Origin: Phycisphaerales bacterium
GTDB lineage: Bacteria > Planctomycetota > Phycisphaerae > UBA1845 > Fen-1342
Assembly: GCA_003162245.1 (NCBI GenBank)
Contig: PMMM01000037.1
Span: 1-46,610, forward strand
Direction: 5' to 3'
Length of the DNA stretch: 46,610 nucleotides
In this document: piece after piece, positions 1 through 8,491 of the stretch
Numbering within the stretch: the first letter of the stretch is position 1
Layout of the letters: each line of letters starts with the position of its first letter
The notes under the pieces: model-generated
What the model was told of the DNA's origin: nothing
The model's database searches: none
The model's input: only the letters and a program-made list of their open reading frames with translations
Made by a program: the position numbers and the translations under genes

Positions 1-136
1 CCACCGGGCCGCTCGCCGTCTGCTGCGCCCGCGGCGGCGCGGGCTGGACGCAATAATGCGGAACCCCCAGCCGACGCTCGTTGCGCAGCCAGGTGCGGAG
101 CACCGCGACGGCTGCATTTTGCTCCGGCTTGGTCAC
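1..136 (-). CDS. N-terminal fragment of an unidentified protein, cut by window edge
   Basis: A reading frame opens with GTG at 136 and runs leftward to the window edge for about 45 codons. It starts VTKPEQNAAVAVLRTWLRN and continues ERRLGVPHYCV, an amphipathic helix followed by a short linker. That style would fit the N-terminus of a family 4 uracil-DNA glycosylase, but nothing diagnostic is inside the window. The leader just upstream is AT-rich (ATCATTTATC) and has no clear Shine-Dalgarno. It is divergent from the glycosyltransferase at 238. Function is not assigned. Confidence 0.45.
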   Translation of the reverse strand, partial: MTKPEQNAAVAVLRTWLRNERRLGVPHYCVQPAPPRAQQTASGPV

Positions 137-174
137 GATAAATGATGGTACGGATGAACCGGCACGCGCACAAG

Positions 175-207
175 CTGGCCGGCGTTGCAGCGTTGGTCGC
201 CGGCCAG
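175..207. repeat. 9-bp perfect inverted repeat in leader of the glycosyltransferase gene
   Basis: CTGGCCGGC (175-183) and GCCGGCCAG (199-207) are perfect inverted repeats with a 15-nt loop, ending 30 nt before the ATG at 238. In RNA this would be a GC-rich hairpin in the 5' leader. It could be a regulatory hairpin or chance in high-GC DNA. Confidence 0.5.
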
Positions 208-237
208 TAGATTGAGTCGGGACAGGAGGCCGCGTTC

Positions 238-966
238 ATGGAACGTCCGCCGCTCAAGCCGTTTTCGCTGACCATCTTCTATCCGTGCTACAACGAGGAG
301 GCCAACGTCGAGCGGGTGACGCGCGCGGCCGTGGAGGTCGGACGCCAGATCACCGCGGACCTCGAAGTCCTGATCGTGAACGACGGCAGCCGCGACCGGA
401 CGGAGGAGATCGCGGACCGGCTGGCCGCCGAGATCCCCGAGGTGCGGGCCGTGCACAACAAGCCGAACCGGGGCTACGGCGGGGCGCTGATTCGCGGGTT
501 TCGCGAGGCGACGAAGAACTGGATCTTCTACACCGACGGCGACGGGCAGTTTGATTTCAAGGAGCTGCCGGGCCTGCTGCCGCTCCTGGAGACGCACGAC
601 GTGATTTCGTGCTACCGGCTGGACCGGCAGGACTCGTTCATGCGGAAGGCCAACGCGTTTGCGTGGTCGACCCTGGTGAACATGCTGTTCAGCATCGGGT
701 TGAAGGACATCGACTGCGCGTTCAAGGTCTATCCGCGGACGTTCATCGAGGCGATCGAGCTGCATAGCCAGGGGGCGTTGATCGACACGGAGATGCTGGC
801 CAAGGCGTGCAACCTGAAGCTGCGGATCGCGCAGGTGGGCGTGCACCACTATTCGCGCATCGCCGGCAGTCAGACGGGGGCGAATCTCAAGGTCATCCTG
901 CGGGCGTTCAAGGAGCTGTTTAAGCTGCACCGGCAGATCAAGGAGGAGGGGCGCGCGAAGGGGTGA
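238..966 (+). CDS. Family 2 glycosyltransferase (polyprenyl-phosphate mannose synthase-like)
   Basis: The 242-aa protein has a GT-A fold: a nucleotide-binding start (LTIFYPCYNEEANVERV, about residues 11-27), the VNDGSRDRT motif near 47, and a TDGDGQFD acidic motif near 99 for metal and sugar nucleotide. The layout matches dolichol/polyprenyl-phosphate mannose synthase-type GT2 enzymes, which move a sugar from a nucleotide to a lipid carrier at the membrane face. It has no transmembrane tail, so it would be a soluble or peripheral transferase. AGGAGG lies 8 nt before the ATG and fixes the start. Donor and acceptor cannot be read from sequence. Confidence 0.88.
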   Translation: MERPPLKPFSLTIFYPCYNEEANVERVTRAAVEVGRQITADLEVLIVNDGSRDRTEEIADRLAAEIPEVRAVHNKPNRGYGGALIRGFREATKNWIFYTDGDGQFDFKELPGLLPLLETHDVISCYRLDRQDSFMRKANAFAWSTLVNMLFSIGLKDIDCAFKVYPRTFIEAIELHSQGALIDTEMLAKACNLKLRIAQVGVHHYSRIAGSQTGANLKVILRAFKELFKLHRQIKEEGRAKG

Positions 967-1093
967 GCGCGGCCCCGCGTCATGCGAGCAGCCGGGCAAG
1001 GGAGCGGGGAACGCCCAGCCACGGTGCCCCGCGTTGCCATGCTACACGATCCGTCCACCGGCGCGCACGCGGGGTACCTGTTACGGCGGGGGA
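967..1093. other. Intergenic stretch with GC-rich dyads
   Basis: It contains GCGGGG...CCCCGC arms around 1000-1035, which could end transcription of the glycosyltransferase gene, although no T-tract follows. No gene is seen. Confidence 0.3.
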
Positions 1094-1115
1094 GAAAACG
1101 GGACATCACTGATTT
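1094..1115 (+). repeat. Left inverted repeat of RAYT unit
   Basis: This 22-nt arm contains GGGACATCACT and lies 33 nt before the transposase ATG. It matches the inverse of 1829-1850 at 20 of 22 positions. Confidence 0.75.
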
Positions 1116-1147
1116 ACGGCCGGCGCCCGCCTCGTTACGCTAGCCGC

Positions 1148-1834
1148 ATGCCACGAACAGCGCGAGCCATTGAGGCGGAGCTGACCTACCACGTCTTGAA
1201 CCGCGCCAACGCCGGGTTGCAACTGTTTCGCAAGCCCGCGGACTTCGACGCTTTCGAGCGTGTGCTCGCGGAGGGCCTAGCACGCTATCCCGTGGACCTC
1301 TTCACATACTGCCTGATGAGCAACCACTGGCACCTCGTGCTACGTCCGCAGACCGACCAAGCCCTCGGCCGACTGCTTGGCTGGATTGGCGTCACGCATG
1401 TACGCCGCCATCACGAGCATTACCAGACGCGCGGCGGCGGGCATCTTTACCAGGGGCGCTTCAAGAGCTTCCCCGTGCAGGACGAGGTGTACTTCCTCCG
1501 GCTATGCCGCTATGTCGAGGCCAATGCGGTCCGGGCGCGGCTGGCGAGGTGTGCCGAAGAATGGCAGTGGGGCGGCCTGTATGCTCGACAGATGGGCGGC
1601 AAGGACTTCGCGCTCGCCGCGTGGCCGGTGGACCGCCCACGCCGCTGGTCCGCGCTCGTCAACCAATCGGTCGCCGCAGACGAGCTCGAGGAGCTGCGCA
1701 CCAGCGTCAATCGCGGGCGACCGTTGGGTGACGAAGGGTGGGTGCGTGCGACCGCCCGTCGGCTGGGGTTGGAGTTCACGCTGCACGGCGTCGGCCGACC
1801 GCGAAAGGAAGCGAGGAAAGGAAGCGAGAAATGA
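1148..1834 (+). CDS. REP-associated tyrosine transposase (Y1/HUH family)
   Basis: The 228-aa protein belongs to the TnpA_REP branch of IS200/IS605-like Y1 transposases, which nick and join single-stranded DNA at short palindromes. It begins MPRTARAI and continues with TYHVLNRAN, typical of the family. The HUH motif is seen as SNHWHLVLRP. A conserved block GGGHLYQGRFKS is followed by LCRYVEANAVRARL, whose Tyr is the likely nucleophile. The reading frame is open further upstream to 1034, but the family N-terminus and the position of the left repeat favour ATG 1148. It is intact and could be active. Confidence 0.9.
   Translation: MPRTARAIEAELTYHVLNRANAGLQLFRKPADFDAFERVLAEGLARYPVDLFTYCLMSNHWHLVLRPQTDQALGRLLGWIGVTHVRRHHEHYQTRGGGHLYQGRFKSFPVQDEVYFLRLCRYVEANAVRARLARCAEEWQWGGLYARQMGGKDFALAAWPVDRPRRWSALVNQSVAADELEELRTSVNRGRPLGDEGWVRATARRLGLEFTLHGVGRPRKEARKGSEK
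1803..1828 (+). repeat. Two perfect 13-bp tandem repeats at the 3' end of the RAYT gene
   Basis: GAAAGGAAGCGAG occurs at 1803-1815 and again at 1816-1828 with no gap, directly before the right inverted repeat. It codes for the basic C-terminal tail of the transposase. Confidence 0.85.
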
Positions 1835-1850
1835 GTGATGTCCCCTTTTC
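1829..1850 (-). repeat. Right inverted repeat of RAYT unit
   Basis: This arm overlaps the TGA stop (1832-1834) of the transposase and is the partner of 1094-1115. Confidence 0.75.
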
Positions 1851-1861
1851 ATGCCGATCGA

Positions 1862-1951
1862 CTAGGCACTGCCGAACGGCACGCGTCCCGTTGTGAAGAG
1901 GTAGAAGAACCCCAGCAGCACGTAGATCAAGAACTCGAATATGCCGAACAT
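1862..1951 (-). CDS. 29-aa single-pass membrane peptide
   Basis: This small ORF encodes MFGIFEFLIYVLLGFFYLFT followed by TGRVPFGSA. The first 20 residues form one hydrophobic helix and the tail is polar. AGGAGG lies 7 nt before the ATG (AGGAGGCGACACC-ATG), a far better ribosome site than most shadows in this GC-rich DNA. It lies between the RAYT unit and the 3' end of purD on the same strand as purD, about 150 nt downstream of the purD stop. Function unknown. A membrane-inserted regulator or toxin-like peptide is possible but unproven. Confidence 0.6.
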   Translation of the reverse strand: MFGIFEFLIYVLLGFFYLFTTGRVPFGSA

Positions 1952-2059
1952 GGTGTCGCCTCCTGTGGGGGCGCACGACGGGTTGCCGCGAGAGCCACGC
2001 GTGACGCATTCTACGTCGGCCACGGGAAGCCGACGCTACCGGGGCTGGGTGCGATGCCA

Positions 2060-2080
2060 CGGCCGGCGAGGCGCCGGCCG
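2060..2080. terminator. Strong hairpin downstream of purD
   Basis: CGGCCGGCG (2060-2068) and CGCCGGCCG (2072-2080) form a 9-bp stem with a 3-nt loop, 22 nt past the purD stop on its coding strand. There is no T-tract, so termination is inferred. The palindrome CGCTACGTAGCG (2100-2111) also spans the purD stop codon. Confidence 0.45.
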
Positions 2081-2101
2081 CTACCGTTGGCGGCACCGAC
2101 G

Positions 2102-3358
2102 CTACGTAGCGGCGCCGAGGTCGGTTCGGTACTGGGCGCCCTCGAAGTGGATTTGTGAAACCACGTCGTAGGCGCGGCGGCGCGCGTCGGCCAGCGTTTC
2201 GCCCAGCGCCGTGACGCCGAGCACGCGTCCGCCGGCGGTCACGACCTGATCGCCTTCATAACGCGTGCCGGCGTGATCTACAACGACGTCGTCGCTGTCC
2301 TCCGGCACGCCGGCGATGGGGAGTCCGGTTTCATACTTGTCCGGGTAGCCGCCCGAGGCCATTACGACGCAGAGGGCGGGCCGCGGGTCCCACGCGACCT
2401 CGGCGTCCTCCAGCCCGCCGTCAACGGCCGCATTCAGCAGATCGAGGAAGTCGGACCGCAGCCGCATCAGGATGGCCTGCGTCTCGGGGTCGCCGAAGCG
2501 GCAGTTGAACTCCAGCACGCGCGGCCCGGCCGTGGTCATGATCAGGCCGAGGTAGAGCACGCCGCGGTAGGGGATGTTCTCATGCACGAGCGCATCGAGC
2601 GTCGGCACCAGGATCTGCGTCTCGATCTGGCCCAGCGTCTCCGCGTCGATGAGCGGCGATGGGCAGAAGGCGCCCATGCCGCCGGTGTTCGGCCCCTCGT
2701 CGCCGTCGCGCAGACGCTTGTGGTCCTGCGCCGGCTCCAGCAGATAGGACGTGTGGCCGTCCACAACCGCCAGCAGCGAGGCCTCGCGGCCCAGCAGGCG
2801 CTCCTCGACCACAATCGTCGCGCCGGCGCTGCCGAGCTTCCGTTTTACGAGCATGTCCTCGGCCGCGAGGATCGCATCGGACGGGTCGTTACATACGATC
2901 ACGCCCTTCCCCTTGGCCAGGCCGGCCGCCTTCACGACCACCGGCTCGTCGCGCGTCTCGATGTATTGGTGGGCCAGCCGGAAGTCCTTAAAAGTCCGGG
3001 CTTCTGCGGTCGGCACGGCGTATTGCCGCATGAGCTGCTTCGCGAACACTTTGTCCGCTTCCAGCCGGGCGGCCGAGGCGTGCGGGCCGAATACGCGCAA
3101 CCCGGCCTTTTCGAGGGCATCAGCCATCCCCAGTGCGAGCGGCTCTTCCGGCCCGATGACGGTCAGGCCGATCGACTCCCGCCGCGCGACTTCGACGGCC
3201 AGCGCGATGTTGCACGGGTCGCCCGGGACGTTGGTGCCCAGTCGCGCGGTGCCTGCGTTGCCGGGCAGGATGAAGAGCTGGCCGAGTTCGCGCGAGCGGG
3301 CCAGAGCGCGGCAGAGCGCGTGCTCCCGACCGCCGGCGCCGATGACGAGTACGTTCAT
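2102..3358 (-). CDS. purD: Phosphoribosylamine--glycine ligase
   Basis: The 418-aa protein has the length and layout of PurD, which joins phosphoribosylamine and glycine with ATP in step 2 of purine synthesis. It starts MNVLVIGAGGREHAL, the usual N-domain signature, followed by the ATP-grasp domain with VVKAAGLAKGKGV near 142-154, EGPNTGGMGAFCPSPL, and the metal-binding LEFNCRFGDPETQ. AAGGAA precedes the ATG. It lies 46 nt downstream of the giant kinase gene on the same strand. No other pur genes are nearby. Confidence 0.97.
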   Translation of the reverse strand: MNVLVIGAGGREHALCRALARSRELGQLFILPGNAGTARLGTNVPGDPCNIALAVEVARRESIGLTVIGPEEPLALGMADALEKAGLRVFGPHASAARLEADKVFAKQLMRQYAVPTAEARTFKDFRLAHQYIETRDEPVVVKAAGLAKGKGVIVCNDPSDAILAAEDMLVKRKLGSAGATIVVEERLLGREASLLAVVDGHTSYLLEPAQDHKRLRDGDEGPNTGGMGAFCPSPLIDAETLGQIETQILVPTLDALVHENIPYRGVLYLGLIMTTAGPRVLEFNCRFGDPETQAILMRLRSDFLDLLNAAVDGGLEDAEVAWDPRPALCVVMASGGYPDKYETGLPIAGVPEDSDDVVVDHAGTRYEGDQVVTAGGRVLGVTALGETLADARRRAYDVVSQIHFEGAQYRTDLGAAT

Positions 3359-3404
3359 GGGCTTCCTTGCGACGGCTCGCGCGGGTGAAAGGCCCGGGCC
3401 GCCG

Positions 3405-6400
3405 TCAACTCTTGCCGTGCTGGGCGGCGAGCTCCGCCAGCCGATACCGGGCCCAGTTTGCGGGCCATGTGTCCTGCGCCAGATCGATGCAGCGTTCGTA
3501 CTGCTGGGCCGCCTGGGTGTAATCGCCGCGTTTGCGGGCCAGCTCTCCGATGAAGAACGGCCCGTCGTCCTTGTAGAGCAGGCTGCGTTCGTCGAAGCGC
3601 GTCACGAGGTCGTCGAGGCCCGCGAGCGCCGGGGCCTGATCCTCCTGCCCGGTGAGCACGCGCGCGACGATGCGGGCGGCGGTCGCGGCGACCGGGTCGC
3701 CGAAACGCCCCCACGAGTCGGCTTCGCCGATCCGCAGCGCCGCCTGGCGGGCTTCCGGCAGGTGGTCGCCCATCACCAGGGCGGCCACGCGCTCCAGCGC
3801 GACGGTCGGGGCTCCGGCTGGATCGAGGTCGGGCGACGCCAAGGCGCTGGTATAGCCGGTCACGGCGGTATCGTACGTGCCCGCGAGGTAGTCGCACTCC
3901 GCGATACGCCGGGTCGTGAGCGCATCGACCGCGGCCGCACGGTCGCGGCCGGCGCGCAGCCACTGGCGTGCCAGCGGGAACCGCCGTCCGTCGTAAGCAG
4001 CGTGTCCGAGCTGGAGGTACGTGTACGCGGGCGCGCCGGCCAGCATGGACTCCACCGCGCCCGCCGGCACGTTCGCATCCGGCCGGCGCAGCACCGCCGC
4101 CAGAAGATCCGTCTGAACCGCCCGCGCCGCTTCCCGATCGCTGTTCCCGTAGTCGGCCGCGATACTCCAGGCAGCGGCGAACTCGCCGTCGGCAAGGCGG
4201 CGCGCGATCCGGCGCTGCCGGGCATACGATCGCCCGCGCTCAATCAAGGCGTCGGTAACCTCATGGCGGTATTCGTAGACGCCGTTTTCGCCGCTGAGTA
4301 GCAAGGCTTCCGCGTCGCCGATCCATGTGGCCAGCGGTCGCTTTGTGCCGGCGGGGATCTGCCAGTCGGCGACGCTTTCGCCGGTCGCGGGATCGCACAA
4401 ATGCACGCGCCCGTCCGGGGTGCGGATCAGCAGGACTTCATCGCGCGGGCTGAACGCGAGCGCGCTGACGTCGCGGGCGTCCGCAAACCGATACTGGACC
4501 CTGGCCGGGGTCGCCGGCTCGTCGGGCCCGCCGGCCTTGGATTGCATCGGAATCAGCCGCACCACGCCGTCTTCGCAGGCGATCGCCAGGTACGCGCCGG
4601 AACGGCTCAAGGCGATCATCGTGGGCGCGGCGTCCAGTTGGAAGTACAGCCGGGGCGGGCGCGTGTCCGTCGCCGGTGCGCTCGACGTGTCGCCGTCGAG
4701 CAGGAGCAGTTCGCCGTTCGAGCGGGCCAGCAAGAGCTTGTGCGTGCCGGGCACGAAGGCCAGGTCGCGGATGGCGGCCCCGACGAAGTCCTGGGTCACC
4801 CGCTGGAGCTGGGCTGCGGGTGGACCCGATGGAGCAGCCGGGCGTGCCGGAGCGGACGGGACTTTGGTTGGTCCGCCCTCGTCCCCCGGTCCGGCTTCGG
4901 CCGCCCAGGGCAGGAACGTGATCCGTTGGCGATCGCCCAGCGGCGTGCGGCTGAGCAAGGCGACCCATTCGCCGTCGCCGCTCAGGGCCACTTTGTCGGC
5001 CAGCGGCGTCAGGCGGTCATCCCAGGGATGTTCGACGGCGGTGCGCGCGGTCAGGTCGTCGAAGCGGAGCGTGCCACTGTCGCGAATGACGGCCCGGGTT
5101 CCGTCCGCGTTCAGCGCCAACGACAAATCGGGCTTCTCGGTCGTCGCGGAGAAGGTTTCGAACAAGCGCGGCTTCACGATCGTCCGCAGGGCCGGCGTCT
5201 GCGCGGGGGTGTAGGCCAGCACGCGACCGCGCGCCAGCGCAACGAGGACCGTCGAACCGTCCGCCGACGCGGCCCACATGTTCGCCGGCACGTCCAATAC
5301 AAGTTGGCCCGGTGCGCCGCGCTTGGCCGTCGCCCAACTCGCCACTGTGCCCCGTTCGTCGAGCGTCAGCAGCGCGGGCTCGTTCTCGACCGCAGAAACG
5401 GATTCCGGCGCCGCCGAGTTGCCGTCCTGCGGGCGGGCGCCCGGCAGCAGCCGCAAATCGGCGAGCTGGCCAATGACAAGTTGCTCAGCGGGCTCGTTGG
5501 CGTCCGCCCGGCGCACTGCAATGTGTCCGCCGACCTTGAGCAGCGCGAGCGTGTCATCTGCGCGGTCGAAGTCAAAGGACATGACGTCTTTGTCGGCGGC
5601 TGCCCAGCGTAGCCACTCGGCCGGCCTGGACGCAGCCGGCGCCGGCGCGGCCCCGGCCGCAGCCGCCGGCTCGTCGCCCATCTCATGCGGGCTCGCGACG
5701 TAGACGCCGTCGGCCAGTACGCCGAGGACGCCGTCGCGATCAAAGCGAACGGCCCGGGGCGGCGGCTCACCGTCGCTCCAGACGGGCATTGGATGGAGTT
5801 CGTCCTGCGTCACGTCGATCCGTTCGACGCCCGCCGTGGTCGGCACGGCCAGTTGCCGGGCGTGCGGGGCGTAATCGGCCGACCCAGTGGGCGTTCCGCG
5901 CATCAGCATGACCGTGCCCTGTTCGCCGGCCGCGCCGCGCACCACCCGCACCGACCGGCGGTTGACCAACAGCAGCCCCGCGCCCCCATCCAGAACGTAT
6001 AGGGCCTGGGGCATGCCGCCCTCGGTCAGCGACCCCGCGACGCTCGGGCGCAACCCCGTGCTCGGGTCGGTCTGCGTTGCCGCCGGTGCGCCGAGCGACC
6101 ACGCCCGCGCCCACCCGGGGCCCACGGCCGCCAATCCGCCGTCGTCGGACACGTCCAGACGCGTCACGGGCCCCGGCGTGCAGACCCACGCGAGTACCCG
6201 CTCCGTTTCGATGTCGCGCACCCAGACCCCATTCGGCCCCGGGCAGGCCGCGGCCAGTCGGCCGTCCCGCGAAAGGCAGCTCGGGCCGTGCGGCTCCAGG
6301 GCCAGCAAAGTCGTGTCCAGGTTGGTTGTTTGGAAATAGAAGTGCCGCAGCGCCCAGACCGCGGCGGGGCCGGGCGCGATCTCCAAGGCATCCCAAAAAC

Positions 6401-7766
6401 TGTCGCGCGCCGCGCCGAACTCCAGCCGCTGGAGTGCCAGGTCGCCGCGCTGAATGTGCTCCCGCGCCAGTGCCCGCCGCAGACTCTGCTGCGCACGGAT
6501 CGCCGCGGTCCGCCCCTCGCGCGCCTCGGCGAGCGCGGCTTCGCGGCGGTCGCCTGCGGCGCGCGCCTCGCCCATGCTCAGATCGGCTCGGCGCCGGGCG
6601 TCGCGTTCTGCGCTGAACAGCACGGCAAACGTGATCAGAAAGCCGATGAGCATCAGCAGGACGCTACCCGCCATCGCCGCCTGGAGTTGGTAGCGGCGGA
6701 GCGTCTTTTTGAGCATGTACAGCCCGCTGGCGCGCTTCGCCTCGATCGGTTCCCCGTCGAGCCGACGCCGCAGATCGCCAGCCAGTTCGCCGGCCGTCTG
6801 GTAGCGGCGGTGTGGGTCCTTGTCGAGGGTTTTCAGCAGGATCGTGGCCAGCTCGTCATCCACGCGGAAACCGGACGGGCAGCGCCGGCCGAAGACGCGC
6901 GGCGAGGTGGGCTCATCGCTGGCGATGCGATTCAGCACCTGGGCCAGCGAGCCGTCGGTGGGGTAGGGGGGCTGCCCGACCAGCGCCTCGTACAGCATCA
7001 CGCCCAGCGAGTACACGTCGCTGCGCACGTCCACGTCCTGGGCACCGGCCGCTTGCTCCGGCGACATGTAGGCCACCGTGCCGAGCAGTTGCCCGCTCAT
7101 CGACAGCACCTGCACCGTGGATTCGCCGGCCTCCAGGCGGTGGACCGGCTTGGCGAGGCCGAAGTCCAGGACGTGCGGCTCGCACTGCTCGTCCACGAGG
7201 ATGTTCGGCGGCTTCAGGTCGCGGTGGATAACGCCATGCAGGTGCGCGAAGTTGACGGCCAGGCAGATCTTCTCGAACAGGACCAGCGTCTGGTCGAGCG
7301 GCAGCCGCCGCTGTGCCAGGAAGCGGTCGAGGCGGATGCCGTCGATGTACTCCATCGCGAAGTAGTAGCGCTCGAAGCTGAGGCCCGAGTCGAGGATGGT
7401 GACGATGTTCGGGTGGCGCAACGACGCGGCCAGCTCGATCTCGCGCTCGAACCGCCGCCGTGTGGTTTCGCCGGCGAACGGCCCTTCGAGCAGGACCTTG
7501 AGCGCGACCTCGCGTTTCGTGCCCAGTTGAATCGCGCGGTAGACGACGCCCTGGCCGCCACGGTGAATCTCTTCCTTCAGCGCGTAGCCCGCAATCGTGG
7601 GGCCGAGCGGGATGGGGACCTCGGGCGAAGCGGGCGTGCGGCTGCCGGTGACGCGGGTCGGCTCGTCGCTGGTGCTCGAGTCGTGCCCGGTCGACTTGGC
7701 CCCCTCGGCTCGACCGCCGTCATCGAGCGCGTGAGGATCTTGGTGGGGAAGGTCTGGTGTCGCCAT
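3405..7766 (-). CDS. Giant membrane-anchored Ser/Thr protein kinase with WD40-like C-terminal region
   Basis: The 1453-aa protein starts with about 57 polar residues, then a Hanks-type kinase domain: glycine loop around 70-75, VALK Lys90, HRDLKPPN with the catalytic Asp at 183, DFGLAK at 201, and APE-like SPEQ. One membrane helix follows near 363-385 (SVLLMLIGFLITFAVLF), then a coiled segment rich in Ala and Arg. The rest looks like degenerate WD40/beta-propeller repeats and ends in TPR-like helices. This is a common planctomycete architecture for sensing and docking. Its substrate is unknown. It is followed by purD after 46 nt. Confidence 0.93.
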   Translation of the reverse strand: MATPDLPHQDPHALDDGGRAEGAKSTGHDSSTSDEPTRVTGSRTPASPEVPIPLGPTIAGYALKEEIHRGGQGVVYRAIQLGTKREVALKVLLEGPFAGETTRRRFEREIELAASLRHPNIVTILDSGLSFERYYFAMEYIDGIRLDRFLAQRRLPLDQTLVLFEKICLAVNFAHLHGVIHRDLKPPNILVDEQCEPHVLDFGLAKPVHRLEAGESTVQVLSMSGQLLGTVAYMSPEQAAGAQDVDVRSDVYSLGVMLYEALVGQPPYPTDGSLAQVLNRIASDEPTSPRVFGRRCPSGFRVDDELATILLKTLDKDPHRRYQTAGELAGDLRRRLDGEPIEAKRASGLYMLKKTLRRYQLQAAMAGSVLLMLIGFLITFAVLFSAERDARRRADLSMGEARAAGDRREAALAEAREGRTAAIRAQQSLRRALAREHIQRGDLALQRLEFGAARDSFWDALEIAPGPAAVWALRHFYFQTTNLDTTLLALEPHGPSCLSRDGRLAAACPGPNGVWVRDIETERVLAWVCTPGPVTRLDVSDDGGLAAVGPGWARAWSLGAPAATQTDPSTGLRPSVAGSLTEGGMPQALYVLDGGAGLLLVNRRSVRVVRGAAGEQGTVMLMRGTPTGSADYAPHARQLAVPTTAGVERIDVTQDELHPMPVWSDGEPPPRAVRFDRDGVLGVLADGVYVASPHEMGDEPAAAAGAAPAPAASRPAEWLRWAAADKDVMSFDFDRADDTLALLKVGGHIAVRRADANEPAEQLVIGQLADLRLLPGARPQDGNSAAPESVSAVENEPALLTLDERGTVASWATAKRGAPGQLVLDVPANMWAASADGSTVLVALARGRVLAYTPAQTPALRTIVKPRLFETFSATTEKPDLSLALNADGTRAVIRDSGTLRFDDLTARTAVEHPWDDRLTPLADKVALSGDGEWVALLSRTPLGDRQRITFLPWAAEAGPGDEGGPTKVPSAPARPAAPSGPPAAQLQRVTQDFVGAAIRDLAFVPGTHKLLLARSNGELLLLDGDTSSAPATDTRPPRLYFQLDAAPTMIALSRSGAYLAIACEDGVVRLIPMQSKAGGPDEPATPARVQYRFADARDVSALAFSPRDEVLLIRTPDGRVHLCDPATGESVADWQIPAGTKRPLATWIGDAEALLLSGENGVYEYRHEVTDALIERGRSYARQRRIARRLADGEFAAAWSIAADYGNSDREAARAVQTDLLAAVLRRPDANVPAGAVESMLAGAPAYTYLQLGHAAYDGRRFPLARQWLRAGRDRAAAVDALTTRRIAECDYLAGTYDTAVTGYTSALASPDLDPAGAPTVALERVAALVMGDHLPEARQAALRIGEADSWGRFGDPVAATAARIVARVLTGQEDQAPALAGLDDLVTRFDERSLLYKDDGPFFIGELARKRGDYTQAAQQYERCIDLAQDTWPANWARYRLAELAAQHGKS

Positions 7767-7802
7767 TCTGTACTACGCTGTTTCCTTGTCGCCGGAGGGC
7801 TG

Positions 7803-7808
7803 ATTCTA
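7803..7808 (-). promoter_or_regulatory. Possible -10 element of the kinase gene
   Basis: On the minus strand TAGAAT (5 of 6 to TATAAT) lies about 37 nt before the kinase ATG. No convincing -35 was found at 16-18 nt. Confidence 0.3.
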
Positions 7809-7976
7809 TCCGACGCGGCACGGCGCGGGCAGAGGGGGCCGGCGGGCGCCGCGAGCCCGGCGATTCCGTCCGGGGCCGAGGGTCCGAATGAGCGGCGGCG
7901 GGCTTGGCGCGCGGGGGGTCGCGCGGCGAGAATAACGGCGTCCTAGGAAACCGAAGGGTCCTTGAAAGGCGCCGCC

Positions 7977-8300
7977 ATGATAAACCGCAGGCCGCAGATC
8001 AACTTCCAAGTCGATGAGGCCATGAAGACCCTGTACGAGCAGGCCAAGCTGTCCGGCCACTGGGTAACCCGCCTGTGCTCGGCCGGCCTGCTGTTGATGA
8101 TTGAGGACGCGCAGGTTCGCGCGCGGGCCGTCAACCGTCTATGCGAATGGGAAGCCGAGTACGGAGACGCCTCGGTGGGCGAGATCCGCGCATTCGTGCA
8201 AGGCGCGCAAGGCGCGTTGCGACGCGCCGCTCGAGGAAGTCGGCGAGGCCCGAAAGCTCCGCCGGCGCGAAAAGCGGCAAGACGCGGCCGAGGCGGATGA
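7977..8300 (+). CDS. Ribbon-helix-helix-like small protein
   Basis: The 107-aa protein begins MINRRPQINFQVDEAMKTLY. A short strand (QINFQV), helix A (EAMKTLYEQAKLSG) and helix B (WVTRLCSAGLLLMIED) fit a CopG/Arc-type DNA-binding fold, followed by an acidic helical section (CEWEAEYGDASVGEIRAFV). The last 25 residues are Arg/Ala-rich and unlike the rest. In the +1 shifted frame the same DNA reads LEEVGEARKLRRREKRQDAA, so a late frameshift is possible. It is divergent from the kinase gene and overlaps the 3' half of the antisense gene at 8131-8346. Confidence 0.6.
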   Translation: MINRRPQINFQVDEAMKTLYEQAKLSGHWVTRLCSAGLLLMIEDAQVRARAVNRLCEWEAEYGDASVGEIRAFVQGAQGALRRAARGSRRGPKAPPARKAARRGRGG

Positions 8301-8346
8301 GCTGGCGCGCCCGCAGGTCTTCGATACAGGGGCTGTGTTGAGGCAT
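8131..8346 (-). CDS. Small unknown protein, antisense to the RHH gene 3' end
   Basis: The 71-aa frame starts MPQHSPCIEDLRARQLIRLG and contains an amphipathic Leu/Arg helix (LSGLADFLERRVATRLARL) and a basic tail. AGGAGG lies 9 nt before the ATG. A sigma-70-like promoter with an adjacent perfect palindrome lies about 170 nt upstream on the same strand. It converges with and overlaps the RHH gene by 170 nt, so one of the two could be spurious. Ribosome site plus promoter argue that it is real. Function unknown. Confidence 0.45.
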   Translation of the reverse strand: MPQHSPCIEDLRARQLIRLGRVLPLFAPAELSGLADFLERRVATRLARLARMRGSRPPRRLRTRLPIRIDG

Positions 8347-8491
8347 GGTCCTGGCCCTCCTGTGCCAGTGTGTTGTTTGTCCGACGACGTGAGGGGGGCC
8401 CACGTGGTCGGGGTCCGTTCCCCAGGCGGGTGGCCCGCCGTCCGTGGCGTCCGATTCCGTGGCCTGTCCGGCCCGCCGAGCCTCGGGAGGC

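Larger units (their letters stand above)
1094..1850 (+). mobile_element. RAYT unit: REP-associated transposase gene with flanking 22-bp inverted repeats
   Basis: The left repeat (1094-1115, GAAAACGGGACATCACTGAT plus TT) and the inverse of the right repeat (1829-1850, GAAAAGGGGACATCACTCAT plus TT) agree at 20 of 22 positions. They bracket a single Y1-transposase gene whose stop codon lies inside the right repeat. The shared core is GGGACATCACT. The arrangement suggests a mobilised or formerly mobile unit. Confidence 0.75.

Noticed and set aside
2751-4301. 516-aa plus-strand frame over purD and the kinase 3' end
   Set aside because: Antisense to two recognised genes and has no family features.
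6288-7946. 552-aa plus-strand frame across the kinase gene
   Set aside because: Antisense to a clear kinase domain. Composition is Arg/Ala/Gly-rich shadow coding caused by high GC.
8210-8300. Frameshift joining the RHH protein to the coiled sequence in the next frame
   Set aside because: The alternative tail is helix-like but could equally be shadow coding of the antisense gene. No direct evidence for a lost base.
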